This document shows, piece by piece, positions 34,420 through 42,334 of a stretch of 64,000 nucleotides of DNA (position 1 is the first letter of the stretch; each line of letters opens with the position of its first letter). The stretch comes from Paenibacillus sp. JZ16 (GTDB lineage: Bacteria; Bacillota; Bacilli; Paenibacillales; Paenibacillaceae): contig NZ_CP017659.1 of assembly GCF_015326965.1 (NCBI RefSeq), positions 5,522,001 to 5,586,000 of the forward strand, read 5' to 3'. The notes beneath the pieces were generated by a model that worked only from the letters and a program-made list of their open reading frames with translations, searched no databases and was not told the DNA's origin. The position numbers and the translations under genes were made by a program.

Positions 34420-35247
34420 ATGGAGCGGCAAATTACAATCCGGCATAATCAAGAGGAACTTACGGCAACCATCCATTACCCGTTGAAGGAATCGGCTCAC
34501 GGAAGCCGGTGCAATCGGGTCCCGCTGGTCATTATCTGCCATGGCTTTGTGGGAAGCCGTATCGGCGTGGATCGGTTGTTTGTCAAAACGGCGCGGGAGT
34601 TTGCCGAGGACGGGTACATGGTGATCCGCTTCGACTATATCGGATGCGGGGAAAGCTCCGGCAATTACGGCAGCGAAGGTCTCGATTCGATGATTGCCCA
34701 GACGCGTTCCGTCCTTGATTATGGACTCAGCTGCACCGATGTCGATCCGACGCGCATCACTCTCATCGGGCATAGCTTGGGCGGCGCTGTCGCCCTGCAA
34801 ACCGCCGTTCGGGATCGGCGGGTGAAGAATCTGATCCTGTGGTCTGCGGTAGGATATCCGTTCAACGATATCGTCAAAATCACCGGTCGCGATGTATACG
34901 ACACCTCTGTCAAGTCGGGATCCGCCGATTATTTGGGATACTCGTTTACCCCGGTCTTTTTCGAATCGCTGGCACAGGGTCAGCCTTTCCAGGAAGCAAT
35001 CAAGTTTACGGGCAATGTGCTGGTGATACATGGTACCTCGGATGAGGTCATTCCGGTGGATTACGCATTTTTGTACCAAAAAGTGTTCTGGATGCGCCAG
35101 GAAGGCCGCTGCGATAAGGAGATTATCTTCCAGGCCGATCACACGTACTCTGCCGGACCCCAGCGCGAGCTGCTGCTTCAGCGGACACGGGATTGGTTGA
35201 ACGAGCAGGAGAACATTCAGCAGGAGTGGCAGCACTGGATGATTTAA
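34420..35247 (+). CDS. Alpha/beta hydrolase, cytosolic esterase-like
   Basis: 275 residues from ATG 34420 after AAGGAGGAA. HGF oxyanion region is IICHGFVGSRIGVDRLFV; the nucleophile elbow is GHSLGGAVAL; the acid is in HGTSDEVIPVDYA and the His in QADHTYSAGPQRE. This is the YtmA/BAAT-like group of acyl hydrolases, similar to bacterial cinnamoyl esterases, which also begin with a beta-sheet extension. The strong promoter with an operator over its start indicates inducible expression by an unidentified repressor. The substrate is unknown. Confidence 0.86.
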   Translation: MERQITIRHNQEELTATIHYPLKESAHGSRCNRVPLVIICHGFVGSRIGVDRLFVKTAREFAEDGYMVIRFDYIGCGESSGNYGSEGLDSMIAQTRSVLDYGLSCTDVDPTRITLIGHSLGGAVALQTAVRDRRVKNLILWSAVGYPFNDIVKITGRDVYDTSVKSGSADYLGYSFTPVFFESLAQGQPFQEAIKFTGNVLVIHGTSDEVIPVDYAFLYQKVFWMRQEGRCDKEIIFQADHTYSAGPQRELLLQRTRDWLNEQENIQQEWQHWMI

Positions 35248-35325
35248 GGGAGTTATTTGGCATAATGGGCGATTTAACGGTACAATAGAGTTGTCCCTTG
35301 ATTTTGAAGCTGGGAGGTGGCATCG

Positions 35326-36102
35326 ATGACGTTACCTGCTTTATTTATTGCCCATGGTTCGCCGATGATGGCCCTGGAGGACAACGAGTACACCCGCTTC
35401 CTTGAGCAGTTGGGGCGGGAGCTGCCTACGCCTAGGGGCATAGCTGTATTTTCTGCCCATTGGGACGATCCGGATCAGCGGCTTACTGAAGACGCCGAGC
35501 ATGGCACGATGCATGATTTTTATGGATTTCCCGAGGAAATGTACCGAATCACGTACCCTGCCCCAGGCAGCGCAGAGCTGGCAGCTCAGATTCGTCAGCG
35601 TTTTGAGTCTAACAATCTGCATGCCAAAGCCGAGACCGGCCGTGGTCTGGACCATGGGGTATGGGTCATTCTGCGCAAAATGTACCCCGATGCGAATATT
35701 CCCGTGGTGGCCTTGTCCGTGGACTCCAAGCGCTCGCCGCACGAACAATATTCCATCGGTACGATGCTGTCCGATTTGCGTGAAGAAGGCATCCTGATTA
35801 TCGGGAGCGGCGGTTTGGTGCACAATCTGCGGATGGTGCACGAGAGCGATGAGCCTGATGAATGGGCGGCTGCATTCGATGAATGGATCGCGGAGCAGCT
35901 GACGGAATGGAATCTGAATCATCTGTTTGCGTTTGACAAAAAAGCGCCTCATGCCAGCGATGCTGTCCCTTCTTATGGACGGGAGCATTTTGTCCCTTTG
36001 TTCTACGCAATGGGTGCTGCCGACAACGGCCGCAAGGCAAAGCGATTGTTTCAATCTTACCAATACGGCAGTTTGAGTCTGAACTGCTGGTCATTCGAAT
36101 AA
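35326..36102 (+). CDS. LigB/DODA-type extradiol ring-cleavage dioxygenase
   Basis: 258 residues. Non-haem iron ligands of class III dioxygenases are visible in FIAHGSPM (His), FSAHWDDP (His) and LDHGVWVILRKMYPDANIPV (His). The family end YQYGSLSLNCWSFE is complete. This is the YgiD/4,5-DOPA dioxygenase subgroup, which opens catechol rings next to the hydroxyls. The ribosome site is GGGAGGTGG. It follows the esterase by 78 bases, so the two could release and then cleave a phenolic acid; that is inference. It ends at a terminator at 36107. Confidence 0.92.
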   Translation: MTLPALFIAHGSPMMALEDNEYTRFLEQLGRELPTPRGIAVFSAHWDDPDQRLTEDAEHGTMHDFYGFPEEMYRITYPAPGSAELAAQIRQRFESNNLHAKAETGRGLDHGVWVILRKMYPDANIPVVALSVDSKRSPHEQYSIGTMLSDLREEGILIIGSGGLVHNLRMVHESDEPDEWAAAFDEWIAEQLTEWNLNHLFAFDKKAPHASDAVPSYGREHFVPLFYAMGAADNGRKAKRLFQSYQYGSLSLNCWSFE

Positions 36103-36106
36103 TGAG

Positions 36107-36140
36107 AAGCCGAGCTTGGATAACAAGCTCGGCTTTTGTT
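36107..36140 (+). terminator. Terminator of the dioxygenase gene
   Basis: Perfect 12-bp stem AAGCCGAGCTTG / CAAGCTCGGCTT with a 5-base loop, then TTGTTG. Confidence 0.85.
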
Positions 36141-36245
36141 GTGGGCCGATAAAAATGAGATGTTCAGGCGGGGTAGTGGGATACACCTTAGCTCGATTGA
36201 TTTTGCCGGAGAATAAGAACGTAGCGCCATAGGTCTTATACACAC

Positions 36246-36285
36246 GCCCATGCAGTCTGAAATAAGACTGCATGGGCTCTTTTTT
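36246..36285 (+). terminator. Orphan terminator, first copy of a repeated hairpin
   Basis: Perfect 13-bp stem GCCCATGCAGTCT / AGACTGCATGGGC with a CTCTTTTTT tail. No gene ends before it. Related hairpins occur after the secreted-domain gene (degenerate, about 37190-37232) and after the BlaR-like gene (39697), so it marks the left edge of a duplicated cassette. Confidence 0.8.
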
Positions 36286-36328
36286 CTGTATTCAACCAAA
36301 CCCCAAAAATTTTTCTGCACAAACCGTG

Positions 36329-36378
36329 TTGACATAATTGAACTACAGTTGTAGTATTGATTTGCAACTACATCTGTA
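36329..36378 (+). promoter_or_regulatory. Promoter with two BlaI/MecI-type operators (gene at 36418)
   Basis: TTGACA (36329-36334), 17 bases, TAGTAT (36352-36357). Operators of the TACA-N2-TGTA form: TACAGTTGTA (36344-36353) in the spacer and TACATCTGTA (36369-36378) just after the start point, 25 bases apart. Confidence 0.85.
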
Positions 36379-36417
36379 GTTTGTGGATAAAAATTAATAG
36401 GAGAGGAGTATTACCAA

Positions 36418-37158
36418 ATGAAAGCAGCAACGAAAGTAGCAATCGCGACACTAAGCAGCATTTTATTAATGGGTTCTTCCGTAAACCTCGCGGCGAAGGC
36501 GCAATCCTACGAAAAAGCCCCAAAAGCTACTGTCAAGAAAGCAGCCGAAACAGCCAAGTCTATCTCTGCAGAGGAAAAAAGGCTTATCGAGGATGAGATC
36601 CAGAGAGTGAAGGAGTTGACCCAAGAGTCGGGTGATATGTACGTTCTGTATCATAAGTACCCAAAATTAAATAGCGGATTTGATATTAGCTTTTGGGGAG
36701 GGATACATGAATTCACTTCATACGAGGACTACTTGAAAAAAGCCTCAACTCTGAAGGGGTCCATCTTGAAGCAGCCTGCCAACCTGCCAAAGGGATACAA
36801 GTTTTTATCAGCGGTCATTGAAGGTCCGACCGAAGGAAAGTTCGTTGATGAGGTAAGGGCCGAAGGCAAGAAGAGCGGAAAGCCCATCTATGTGAAAAAG
36901 ATCGATTGGAAAGAGGCGGCAAGCATCCGTCTTAAATATGCGAGCGGAAAAGACACGCTGGGCTTTTCCAAGTATGCGGCAGACTCGGAGGGAAGCAAGA
37001 AGAAAGGTTTCTTTAATGATAAGCTGCCGGCGCATGTCTTTCCAAAATACGTTTTTTGGAATGATGGCGGCAAATTCGAATACAGCATTTCAACCTCCTC
37101 TTTGGATATGTCCAGAAAACAGAAGGTCGAGATTTTGAAAGCAGCGGTGAAAAAATAA
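36418..37158 (+). CDS. Secreted paralogue of the adjacent BlaR-like sensor domain
   Basis: 246 residues with a signal peptide (about 1-27, ending AAKAQS) and no membrane anchor or lipobox, so it should be free outside the membrane. From residue about 48 it is nearly the same as the C-terminal 200 residues of the BlaR-like protein at 37797: both contain SGDMYVLYHKY (or its close form), LNSGFD, YEDYLKKASTL/YEDYLIRASTL, PANLP, EGPTE and VRAEGKKSGKPIY. By eye identity is about two thirds. I do not recognise a described family with certainty; a DUF4367-like relation is possible. Paired BlaI operators in its promoter put it in the same regulon as blaI-blaR. It may be a decoy, ligand carrier or effector of the sensor. 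Confidence 0.8.
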   Translation: MKAATKVAIATLSSILLMGSSVNLAAKAQSYEKAPKATVKKAAETAKSISAEEKRLIEDEIQRVKELTQESGDMYVLYHKYPKLNSGFDISFWGGIHEFTSYEDYLKKASTLKGSILKQPANLPKGYKFLSAVIEGPTEGKFVDEVRAEGKKSGKPIYVKKIDWKEAASIRLKYASGKDTLGFSKYAADSEGSKKKGFFNDKLPAHVFPKYVFWNDGGKFEYSISTSSLDMSRKQKVEILKAAVKK

Positions 37159-37306
37159 CATTTGCGTCAGCTTCAGGACTTGCGGACAGGCCCATACAGC
37201 TCTGGAAAACAGGATGGCATGAGTTCTTTTGCAGATCAACATTCCCACAAGCGGTACAAGTATACTGCATGTAACTAAACCGAGAAAATTTTCTTCACCA
37301 AACATG

Positions 37307-37354
37307 TTGACATTATCAAACTACAATCGTAGCATTAACATAACTACATATGTA
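37307..37354 (+). promoter_or_regulatory. Promoter with two BlaI/MecI-type operators (blaI-blaR operon)
   Basis: TTGACA (37307-37312), 17 bases, TAGCAT (37330-37335). Operators TACAATCGTA (37322-37331, one half imperfect) and TACATATGTA (37345-37354). The layout copies the promoter at 36329. Confidence 0.85.
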
Positions 37355-37386
37355 GTTTTATTGAATTGACATTGGAGGTTTCATGC

Positions 37387-37797
37387 ATGAATCAAATACC
37401 ACCGATTACGGATGCAGAGCTGGAAATTATGCGCGTATTGTGGGCTAATCCGGACTGTCCTTCCAGCGAGGTCGTAAAGAAAATGACGGATCTGATGGGG
37501 TGGAGCCCCAATACAACTCGGACGCTCCTCAGTCGTCTGGTGCAGAAGGAAGCAGCGGGTGCGAAACTGGAAAAGGGTTCAAAGCGCACCCAACTATTTT
37601 ATCCGATCATCAGCGAGCAGGAGTATCTGCAGTCTGAAACCAAATCCTTCATGAAAAAACTTTATGGGGGAGCTTTAAAGCCGATGCTGGCCAACTTTTT
37701 GCAGGATAAAAAACTGAATGCGCAAGAAATCGAGGATCTGAAGGCTTTGTTTGACGAGAACAGCAGCGACGGGGAAACAGAAAAGAGAGAGCCCTGA
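37387..37797 (+). CDS. BlaI/MecI/CopY-family repressor
   Basis: 136 residues from ATG 37387, after TTGGAGG. The winged helix reads ITDAELEIMRVLWANPDCPSSEVVKKM and SPNTTRTLLSRLVQKEAAG; the C-terminal dimerisation part contains FMKKLYGGALKPMLANFLQDKKLNAQEIEDLKALFD, where BlaI proteins carry the cleavage site. It should repress itself, the BlaR-like gene and the secreted paralogue through the TACA-N2-TGTA boxes, and be inactivated after signalling by the M56 protease. The stop overlaps the next ATG by one base. Confidence 0.93.
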   Translation: MNQIPPITDAELEIMRVLWANPDCPSSEVVKKMTDLMGWSPNTTRTLLSRLVQKEAAGAKLEKGSKRTQLFYPIISEQEYLQSETKSFMKKLYGGALKPMLANFLQDKKLNAQEIEDLKALFDENSSDGETEKREP

Positions 37798-39668
37798 TGA
37801 GTCATACATTGCATGAAAATTTATTGTTGTTTTTCGGCTGGGTCATTCGCGGATCGTTCATGGCCGGCATCATGATCGTCCTTGTCCTGATGCTGCAATT
37901 TCTACTAAAAAACAAGATTGAAGCCAGATGGAGATACTGGCTTTGGTTTCCTGTGGCCATTCGCTTGCTGCTTCCTTGGGCACCGGAATCCTCGCTTAGC
38001 CTATACAATGTTTTGTCTCTGGAGGCCATAGTGCCCGGCATTCATCAACAAACCCAAGTTTCACCGCTTTGGAAGGAAACGGGGAGAATAAGCGCGGCCA
38101 TTCATGTTGAGCGCTCTATACACCCGGAGGCAAGCGGAACTTCGGAAGTACCTGCTCCATCCCTTGAATCGGGACCCGTGCAGGACAGCGGTCATTGGTG
38201 GAATGGGTTCAAGCAGATAGGCTTCACCAATATACTGATGTCGGTTTGGCTTGCGGGTGTGCTGCTTCTTGCCGTCAAAACGGTATACGACCAGCTTCGA
38301 TTGAAACAAGCCCTGCGCACGGGCCGAAAAATAGATACGCCTTTTCTATTGGCCGTGTTTCACGAGACGAAACAGCAATTAGGCGTGAAGCAAACCGTGC
38401 AGTTTGTAGCCAGCGAGCGAATTCCTGGACCTGCCGTGGTCGGTTTTAACAAACCGGCGATCGTCATTTCGCCCAGTCTGCTCATCACGCTGCAAAAGGA
38501 TCAACTTCAATACATTCTGGCGCATGAGTTCGCACATATTCAGCGGCGGGACGTCGCAGTGAACTGGTTAATGCATATCATCCTGATCATCCATTGGTTT
38601 AATCCGTTATTATGGCTAGCCGTACATAAAGCGAGACAAGACCAGGAGATGGCTTGCGATGCATGCGCCTTGAATCGGATGAGCCCGCAGCAAAACAATG
38701 CATACGGACAAACGATCATCCATGTGCTGGACCATTTTTCAGGAAACCAACGTCAGCCGGGACTTGCCGGCCTGTCCGCCACGCATAAACAAATGAAAAG
38801 GAGACTTACGATGATTAAACATTTTCACAAAAAATCTTATCGCCTGTCCATTCTGGGGATGGGGATGATTCTCGCGCTAGGCAGCGTGACATTGGTTAAT
38901 GCTAAGGAAAGCGATGCAGGGAACGTAACGTCAAAGGCTTCCGTGCAGTCAGAACAGGATGGAGCTGTTGTCAATAACGTGCCGGATATTATCTATCCCA
39001 AGGGGGATATTGACCGCGAGCTTTACAAAAAAGAGCTGGAAAAGGCCGAAAAAAAAGCAGAAGCAGCAGCCAAGGCTCTAACTCCAGAGGATAAGAAGTA
39101 TATCGAAGCTGAGACCAATAGAGTGAAGAAGCTAAGCGAAGAGACAGGTGATATGTATGTTCTGTATCATAAATATAAGGATCTTAACAGCGGATTCGAC
39201 CTAAGTTATTGGGGAGGTATAGAAAAATTCACTGCTTACGAGGACTACTTGATTAGAGCTTCCACGCTGGAGGGTTCTATTCTGAAGCGGCCTGCCAACT
39301 TGCCGGAGGGATTTAAGTTTTCCAAAGCGAGAATTGAAGGTCCAACCGAAAGAAAGTTCCTTGATGAAGTAAGGGCCGAAGGCAAGGAGAGCGGAAAACC
39401 CATCTACGCGAAAAAGATAGACTGGAAAGAGGCGGCAACCATTCGTCTTGAATATACGAACGGGAAAGATACGCTGGCCATTTCAAAATTTATGTTGGAC
39501 TCAGAGGGAAGTAAGAAGAAAGGTTTCTTTGAGGATGACTTCCCGGCGCATGTCTATCCAAAATACGTGTTTTGGCATGAAGGCGGCTTTGAATACAGCA
39601 TTTCAACCACATGGGATATGTCCAAGGAACAGAAGATCGATATTCTGAAAGCAGCGGTGCAGAAATAG
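37797..39668 (+). CDS. BlaR1-like M56 metalloprotease with a non-penicillin-binding sensor domain
   Basis: 623 residues. The N-terminal part has four membrane helices and the M56 gluzincin site: HEFAH at residues 243-247 and the third-ligand region QDQEMACDACALNRM. After a last helix (about residues 345-365, LSILGMGMILALGSVTLVN) there is an extracellular region of about 250 residues. In BlaR1/MecR1 this part is a class D beta-lactamase-like domain with SxxK and KTG motifs. Here neither is seen; instead, after a Lys/Glu/Ala-rich helix (ELEKAEKKAEAAAKALTPED), it holds the domain also encoded alone at 36418. Signalling logic (ligand outside, protease inside, BlaI cleaved) is probably kept, but the ligand is unknown and need not be a beta-lactam. 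Confidence 0.9.
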   Translation: MSHTLHENLLLFFGWVIRGSFMAGIMIVLVLMLQFLLKNKIEARWRYWLWFPVAIRLLLPWAPESSLSLYNVLSLEAIVPGIHQQTQVSPLWKETGRISAAIHVERSIHPEASGTSEVPAPSLESGPVQDSGHWWNGFKQIGFTNILMSVWLAGVLLLAVKTVYDQLRLKQALRTGRKIDTPFLLAVFHETKQQLGVKQTVQFVASERIPGPAVVGFNKPAIVISPSLLITLQKDQLQYILAHEFAHIQRRDVAVNWLMHIILIIHWFNPLLWLAVHKARQDQEMACDACALNRMSPQQNNAYGQTIIHVLDHFSGNQRQPGLAGLSATHKQMKRRLTMIKHFHKKSYRLSILGMGMILALGSVTLVNAKESDAGNVTSKASVQSEQDGAVVNNVPDIIYPKGDIDRELYKKELEKAEKKAEAAAKALTPEDKKYIEAETNRVKKLSEETGDMYVLYHKYKDLNSGFDLSYWGGIEKFTAYEDYLIRASTLEGSILKRPANLPEGFKFSKARIEGPTERKFLDEVRAEGKESGKPIYAKKIDWKEAATIRLEYTNGKDTLAISKFMLDSEGSKKKGFFEDDFPAHVYPKYVFWHEGGFEYSISTTWDMSKEQKIDILKAAVQK

Positions 39669-39696
39669 TGTTTTGAGCAAGCTTTGGTCTTGGGTA

Positions 39697-39737
39697 AGCC
39701 CGTGCAGTCCTGGAAGTAGGATTGCATGGGCTCTTTT
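39697..39737 (+). terminator. Terminator of the blaI-blaR operon, copy of the hairpin at 36246
   Basis: 15-bp stem AGCCCGTGCAGTCCT / AGGATTGCATGGGCT (two G-U pairs) followed by CTTTTG. Confidence 0.8.
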
Positions 39738-39920
39738 GACGAAAGAAGACCTGATTCCATTGGCTAAAACAGCGGTCAAAAATAGAGCCCACTTTTCAAT
39801 TTTGCGGAATTTAGCGGTTCGTAGATCATGATTTGCAAAAAATCGATTACATAAATAAGCCTGGCTTTCCAGGCAGCACTCTGAGTGAGTTCGTAGGCTC
39901 CCAAGTTGTATGTCAAACGA

Positions 39921-41240
39921 GTTACGGCCTGGCCGTAACGGACCTCAGATCCGCTATTTTGGCAATCGGCACGGTATTGCAGGAGTTACCGGACACAGAG
40001 CCCGATAAGTTGCCGATCATGACTTGGTCAGTCCTTAGGCCCAGCAGTATCGGACCTCAGATCCGCTATTTTGGCTATTGGCACAGTATTGCAAGATTTA
40101 TCGGACACACGATCCGTTAAGTAGCGGATAATCGGCAAAATGAGGACCTAATTCGGTGAAAAACGGATCTGTGGTCCGTTCGTGTTAAAAAAAGGGTGCC
40201 TTTGGACAAAATAAGGTCCGCTGAGTCCGCTAAAATTGCAAGTGACTAGTCAGTGCCCGTATGGACTACCCTCGAACGTAAGTACGACGCTCGAACGTAA
40301 GTACGACACTCGAAGTAAGTATGACGCTCTTGGACCTCAAATCCGCTATTTTCGCTATCGGCACGGTATTGCAGGAGTTACCGGACACAGAGCCCGATAA
40401 GTGCCGATCAGTGACTTGGTCAGTCCTTAGGCCCAGCAGTATCGGACCTCAGATCCGCTAATTGGCTATTGGCACAGTATTGCAAGATTTATCGGACACA
40501 GGTTCCGTTAAGTAGCGGATAATCCGTAAAATGATGACCTTATTTGGTGAATAACGGATCTGTGGTCCGTTCGTGTTAAAGAAAGGGTGCTTTTAGTTAA
40601 AATAAGGTCCGCTGAGTCCGCTAAAATTGCAAGTGACTAGTCAGTGTCCGTATGAACTACGCTCGAAAGTATGAACAACGCTCAAATTTATGGCACTCTC
40701 CGGACCTCAGATCCGCTATTTTCGCAATACGCTCGCTTTTGATGGGGTCATCGGACACAGGTTCCGTTAAGTAGCGGATAATCCGTAAAATGATGACCTT
40801 ATTTGGTGAATAACGGATCTGTGGTCCGTTCGTGTTAAAAAAAGGGTGCTTTTGGACAAAATAAGGTCCGCTGAGTCCGCTAAAATTGCAAGTGACTAGT
40901 CAGTGTCCGTATGAACTACGCTCGAACGTGAGTACGACGCTCGAACGTAAGTACGACACTCGAAGTAAGTATGACGCTCTTGGACCTCAGATCCGCTATT
41001 TTCGCAATATGCTCGCTTTTGAGGGGGTTATCGGACACAGGTTCCGTTAAGTAGCGGATAATCCGTAAAATGATGACCATATTTGGTGAATAACGGATCT
41101 GTAGTCCGTTCGTGTTAAAAAAAGGGTGCTTTTGGTCAAAATAAGGTCCGCTGAGTCCGCTAAAATTGCAAGTGACTAGGCAGTGCCAGTATGAACTACG
41201 CTCGAACTTATGTACGACGCTAGAAGGTAAATACAACACT
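39921..41240. repeat. Array of four to five diverged copies of a structured intergenic element
   Basis: The sequence CGGACCTCAGATCCGCTATT (or with one change) recurs near 39939, 40051, 40332, 40441, 40701 and 40982. CGGATCTGTGGTCCG, its inverted complement with one mismatch, recurs at 40164, 40555, 40814 and 41094 (last copy with one change). AAGGTCCGCTGAGTCCGC and GCAAGTGACTAG follow each time. Unit length varies between about 260 and 390 bases because some copies lack an internal block (GGTATTGCAGGAGTTACCGG). Between units are short runs of CTCGAACGTAAGTACGACG. A palindrome GTTACGGCCTGGCCGTAAC (39921-39939) opens the array. No frame with a ribosome site spans it. It looks like repeated structured DNA or RNA elements. 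Confidence 0.8.
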
Positions 41241-41380
41241 CAGATGTATGGCACTCAAATGTATCACAAAGCTCAATGCATGACAGTGCTCAATGTAAGA
41301 CAAAGCTCAATGTATGACAGTGCTCAATGTAAGATAAAGCTCAAATGTATGACAAAGCTGAAATGTATGACAGTGCTCGA
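41232..41380. repeat. Short tandem repeats of about 17 bases
   Basis: Alternating AAAGCTCAATGTATGAC and AGTGCTCAATGTAAGAC-like words, about eight in a row, imperfect. They directly continue the array to the left. Not coding. Confidence 0.7.
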
Positions 41381-41420
41381 CCCATATGCCAGAACTCCAA
41401 CGTATACCCCAACAAAAACA

Positions 41421-41446
41421 GCCCGGCTTGATTGCTCAAGTCGGGC
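41421..41446 (-). terminator. Terminator of the first DoxX gene
   Basis: GCCCGGCTTGA / TCAAGTCGGGC (one mismatch) with a 4-base loop; on the minus strand it is followed by CTGTTTTTG. Confidence 0.8.
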
Positions 41447-41491
41447 GTGTAATCAATAGGTTAGTTTTTTGGTGGCAGATGCTTACCATGT

Positions 41492-42031
41492 TTATGCCGT
41501 TTGTTTTTTGAAAGGTGTGTGCGTGGTGCCATCGCCTTTAGTTGTTCTGTGCGTCATTTTGTTCCACAGGCCGCGGAGGTAAGGGAGAACCCAATAATCG
41601 AGGCCGATTTTACCGGCGTTGGCAGCAGCGACGATGATCAGCACTTCAAGCAGTAACATCTGGGCGTTGGTGCTCACCGTACCCGAGAAGAGGAATGCGG
41701 CGTTCATCACAAGTCCCATCAGAGCGGCGAAGGTAGTGAAGGTACCGAGGATCAGCCCGACCCCTACGAGGAACTCACCGAGCGGGATGATAAAGTTGAA
41801 GAGCTTCACTCCCGGCAGTGCCGCATGCTCCAGAAACGCCGCCCACCAGCCTTGGACTGCGGGGTGATCGCCGGCTGCTTTGGCGATCGCGCCTTGCAGG
41901 AAGCCGCCTGCTTCAAATCGGCCCGTCAATTTACCCCAACCTGCTGTCATCCACTCATAACCGATGTAGACCCGGATGAAGGTCAGCAGCCACATTGCCA
42001 ATTTGTTTGTTCTCAGCCAGTTGTTAAACAT
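41492..42031 (-). CDS. DoxX-family membrane protein, copy 1
   Basis: 179 residues with four membrane helices. Typical DoxX features are the first helix LLTFIRVYIGYEWMTAGWGKLTG, the loop PAVQGWWAAFLEHAALPGVKLFNFIIPLGEFLVGVGLILG and a GTFTTFAALMGLVMNAAFLFSG segment. The family includes the thiosulfate:quinone oxidoreductase subunit DoxD and proteins linked to quinone and thiol stress; the exact role here is unknown. ATG 42031 follows AAGGAG at 8 bases. It is almost the same as copy 3 at 44511 and clearly related to copy 2 at 43726. Three GTGA-N6-TCAC-like boxes precede it. Confidence 0.9.
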   Translation of the reverse strand: MFNNWLRTNKLAMWLLTFIRVYIGYEWMTAGWGKLTGRFEAGGFLQGAIAKAAGDHPAVQGWWAAFLEHAALPGVKLFNFIIPLGEFLVGVGLILGTFTTFAALMGLVMNAAFLFSGTVSTNAQMLLLEVLIIVAAANAGKIGLDYWVLPYLRGLWNKMTHRTTKGDGTTHTPFKKQTA

Positions 42032-42160
42032 ATAAACCACTCCTTAAAAGTATGATTTCTTTTTTATGAAAGCTTCCTTGCCAATTGTCGGATGATGTGC
42101 TGAAGTTCTATGATGTTGTTCTTTAGGAAGATGATCATCTCTTTCATGTCTTTATTATAA

Positions 42161-42213
42161 GTGAAATAAATCACAATATATGTGATTAAAATCACATTCG
42201 TGATAAAAATCAT
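42161..42213 (-). promoter_or_regulatory. Three GTGA-N6-TCAY boxes before DoxX copy 1
   Basis: GTGAAATAAATCAC (42161-42174), TGTGATTAAAATCACA (42181-42196, perfect TGTGA-N6-TCACA) and GTGATAAAAATCAT (42200-42213). The form and 6-base spacing fit both CRP/Fnr-type boxes and Rex boxes (TTGTGA-N6-TCACAA). Confidence 0.6.
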
Positions 42214-42334
42214 AAAAAACTTTTAATTTGTGAGTTGGCAGGGGGAAGTGACAGATGATAATCGAGAGGGCGAACAGATGCAATATATAGAGGAGACGTA
42301 GGAGAAACACGGGACAGTGAGGGGAAGATGCGCA

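Noticed and set aside
38800-39668. Penicillin-binding sensor domain in the BlaR-like protein
   Set aside because: No SxxK followed by SxN and KTG in the extracellular part; it aligns instead with the secreted neighbour.
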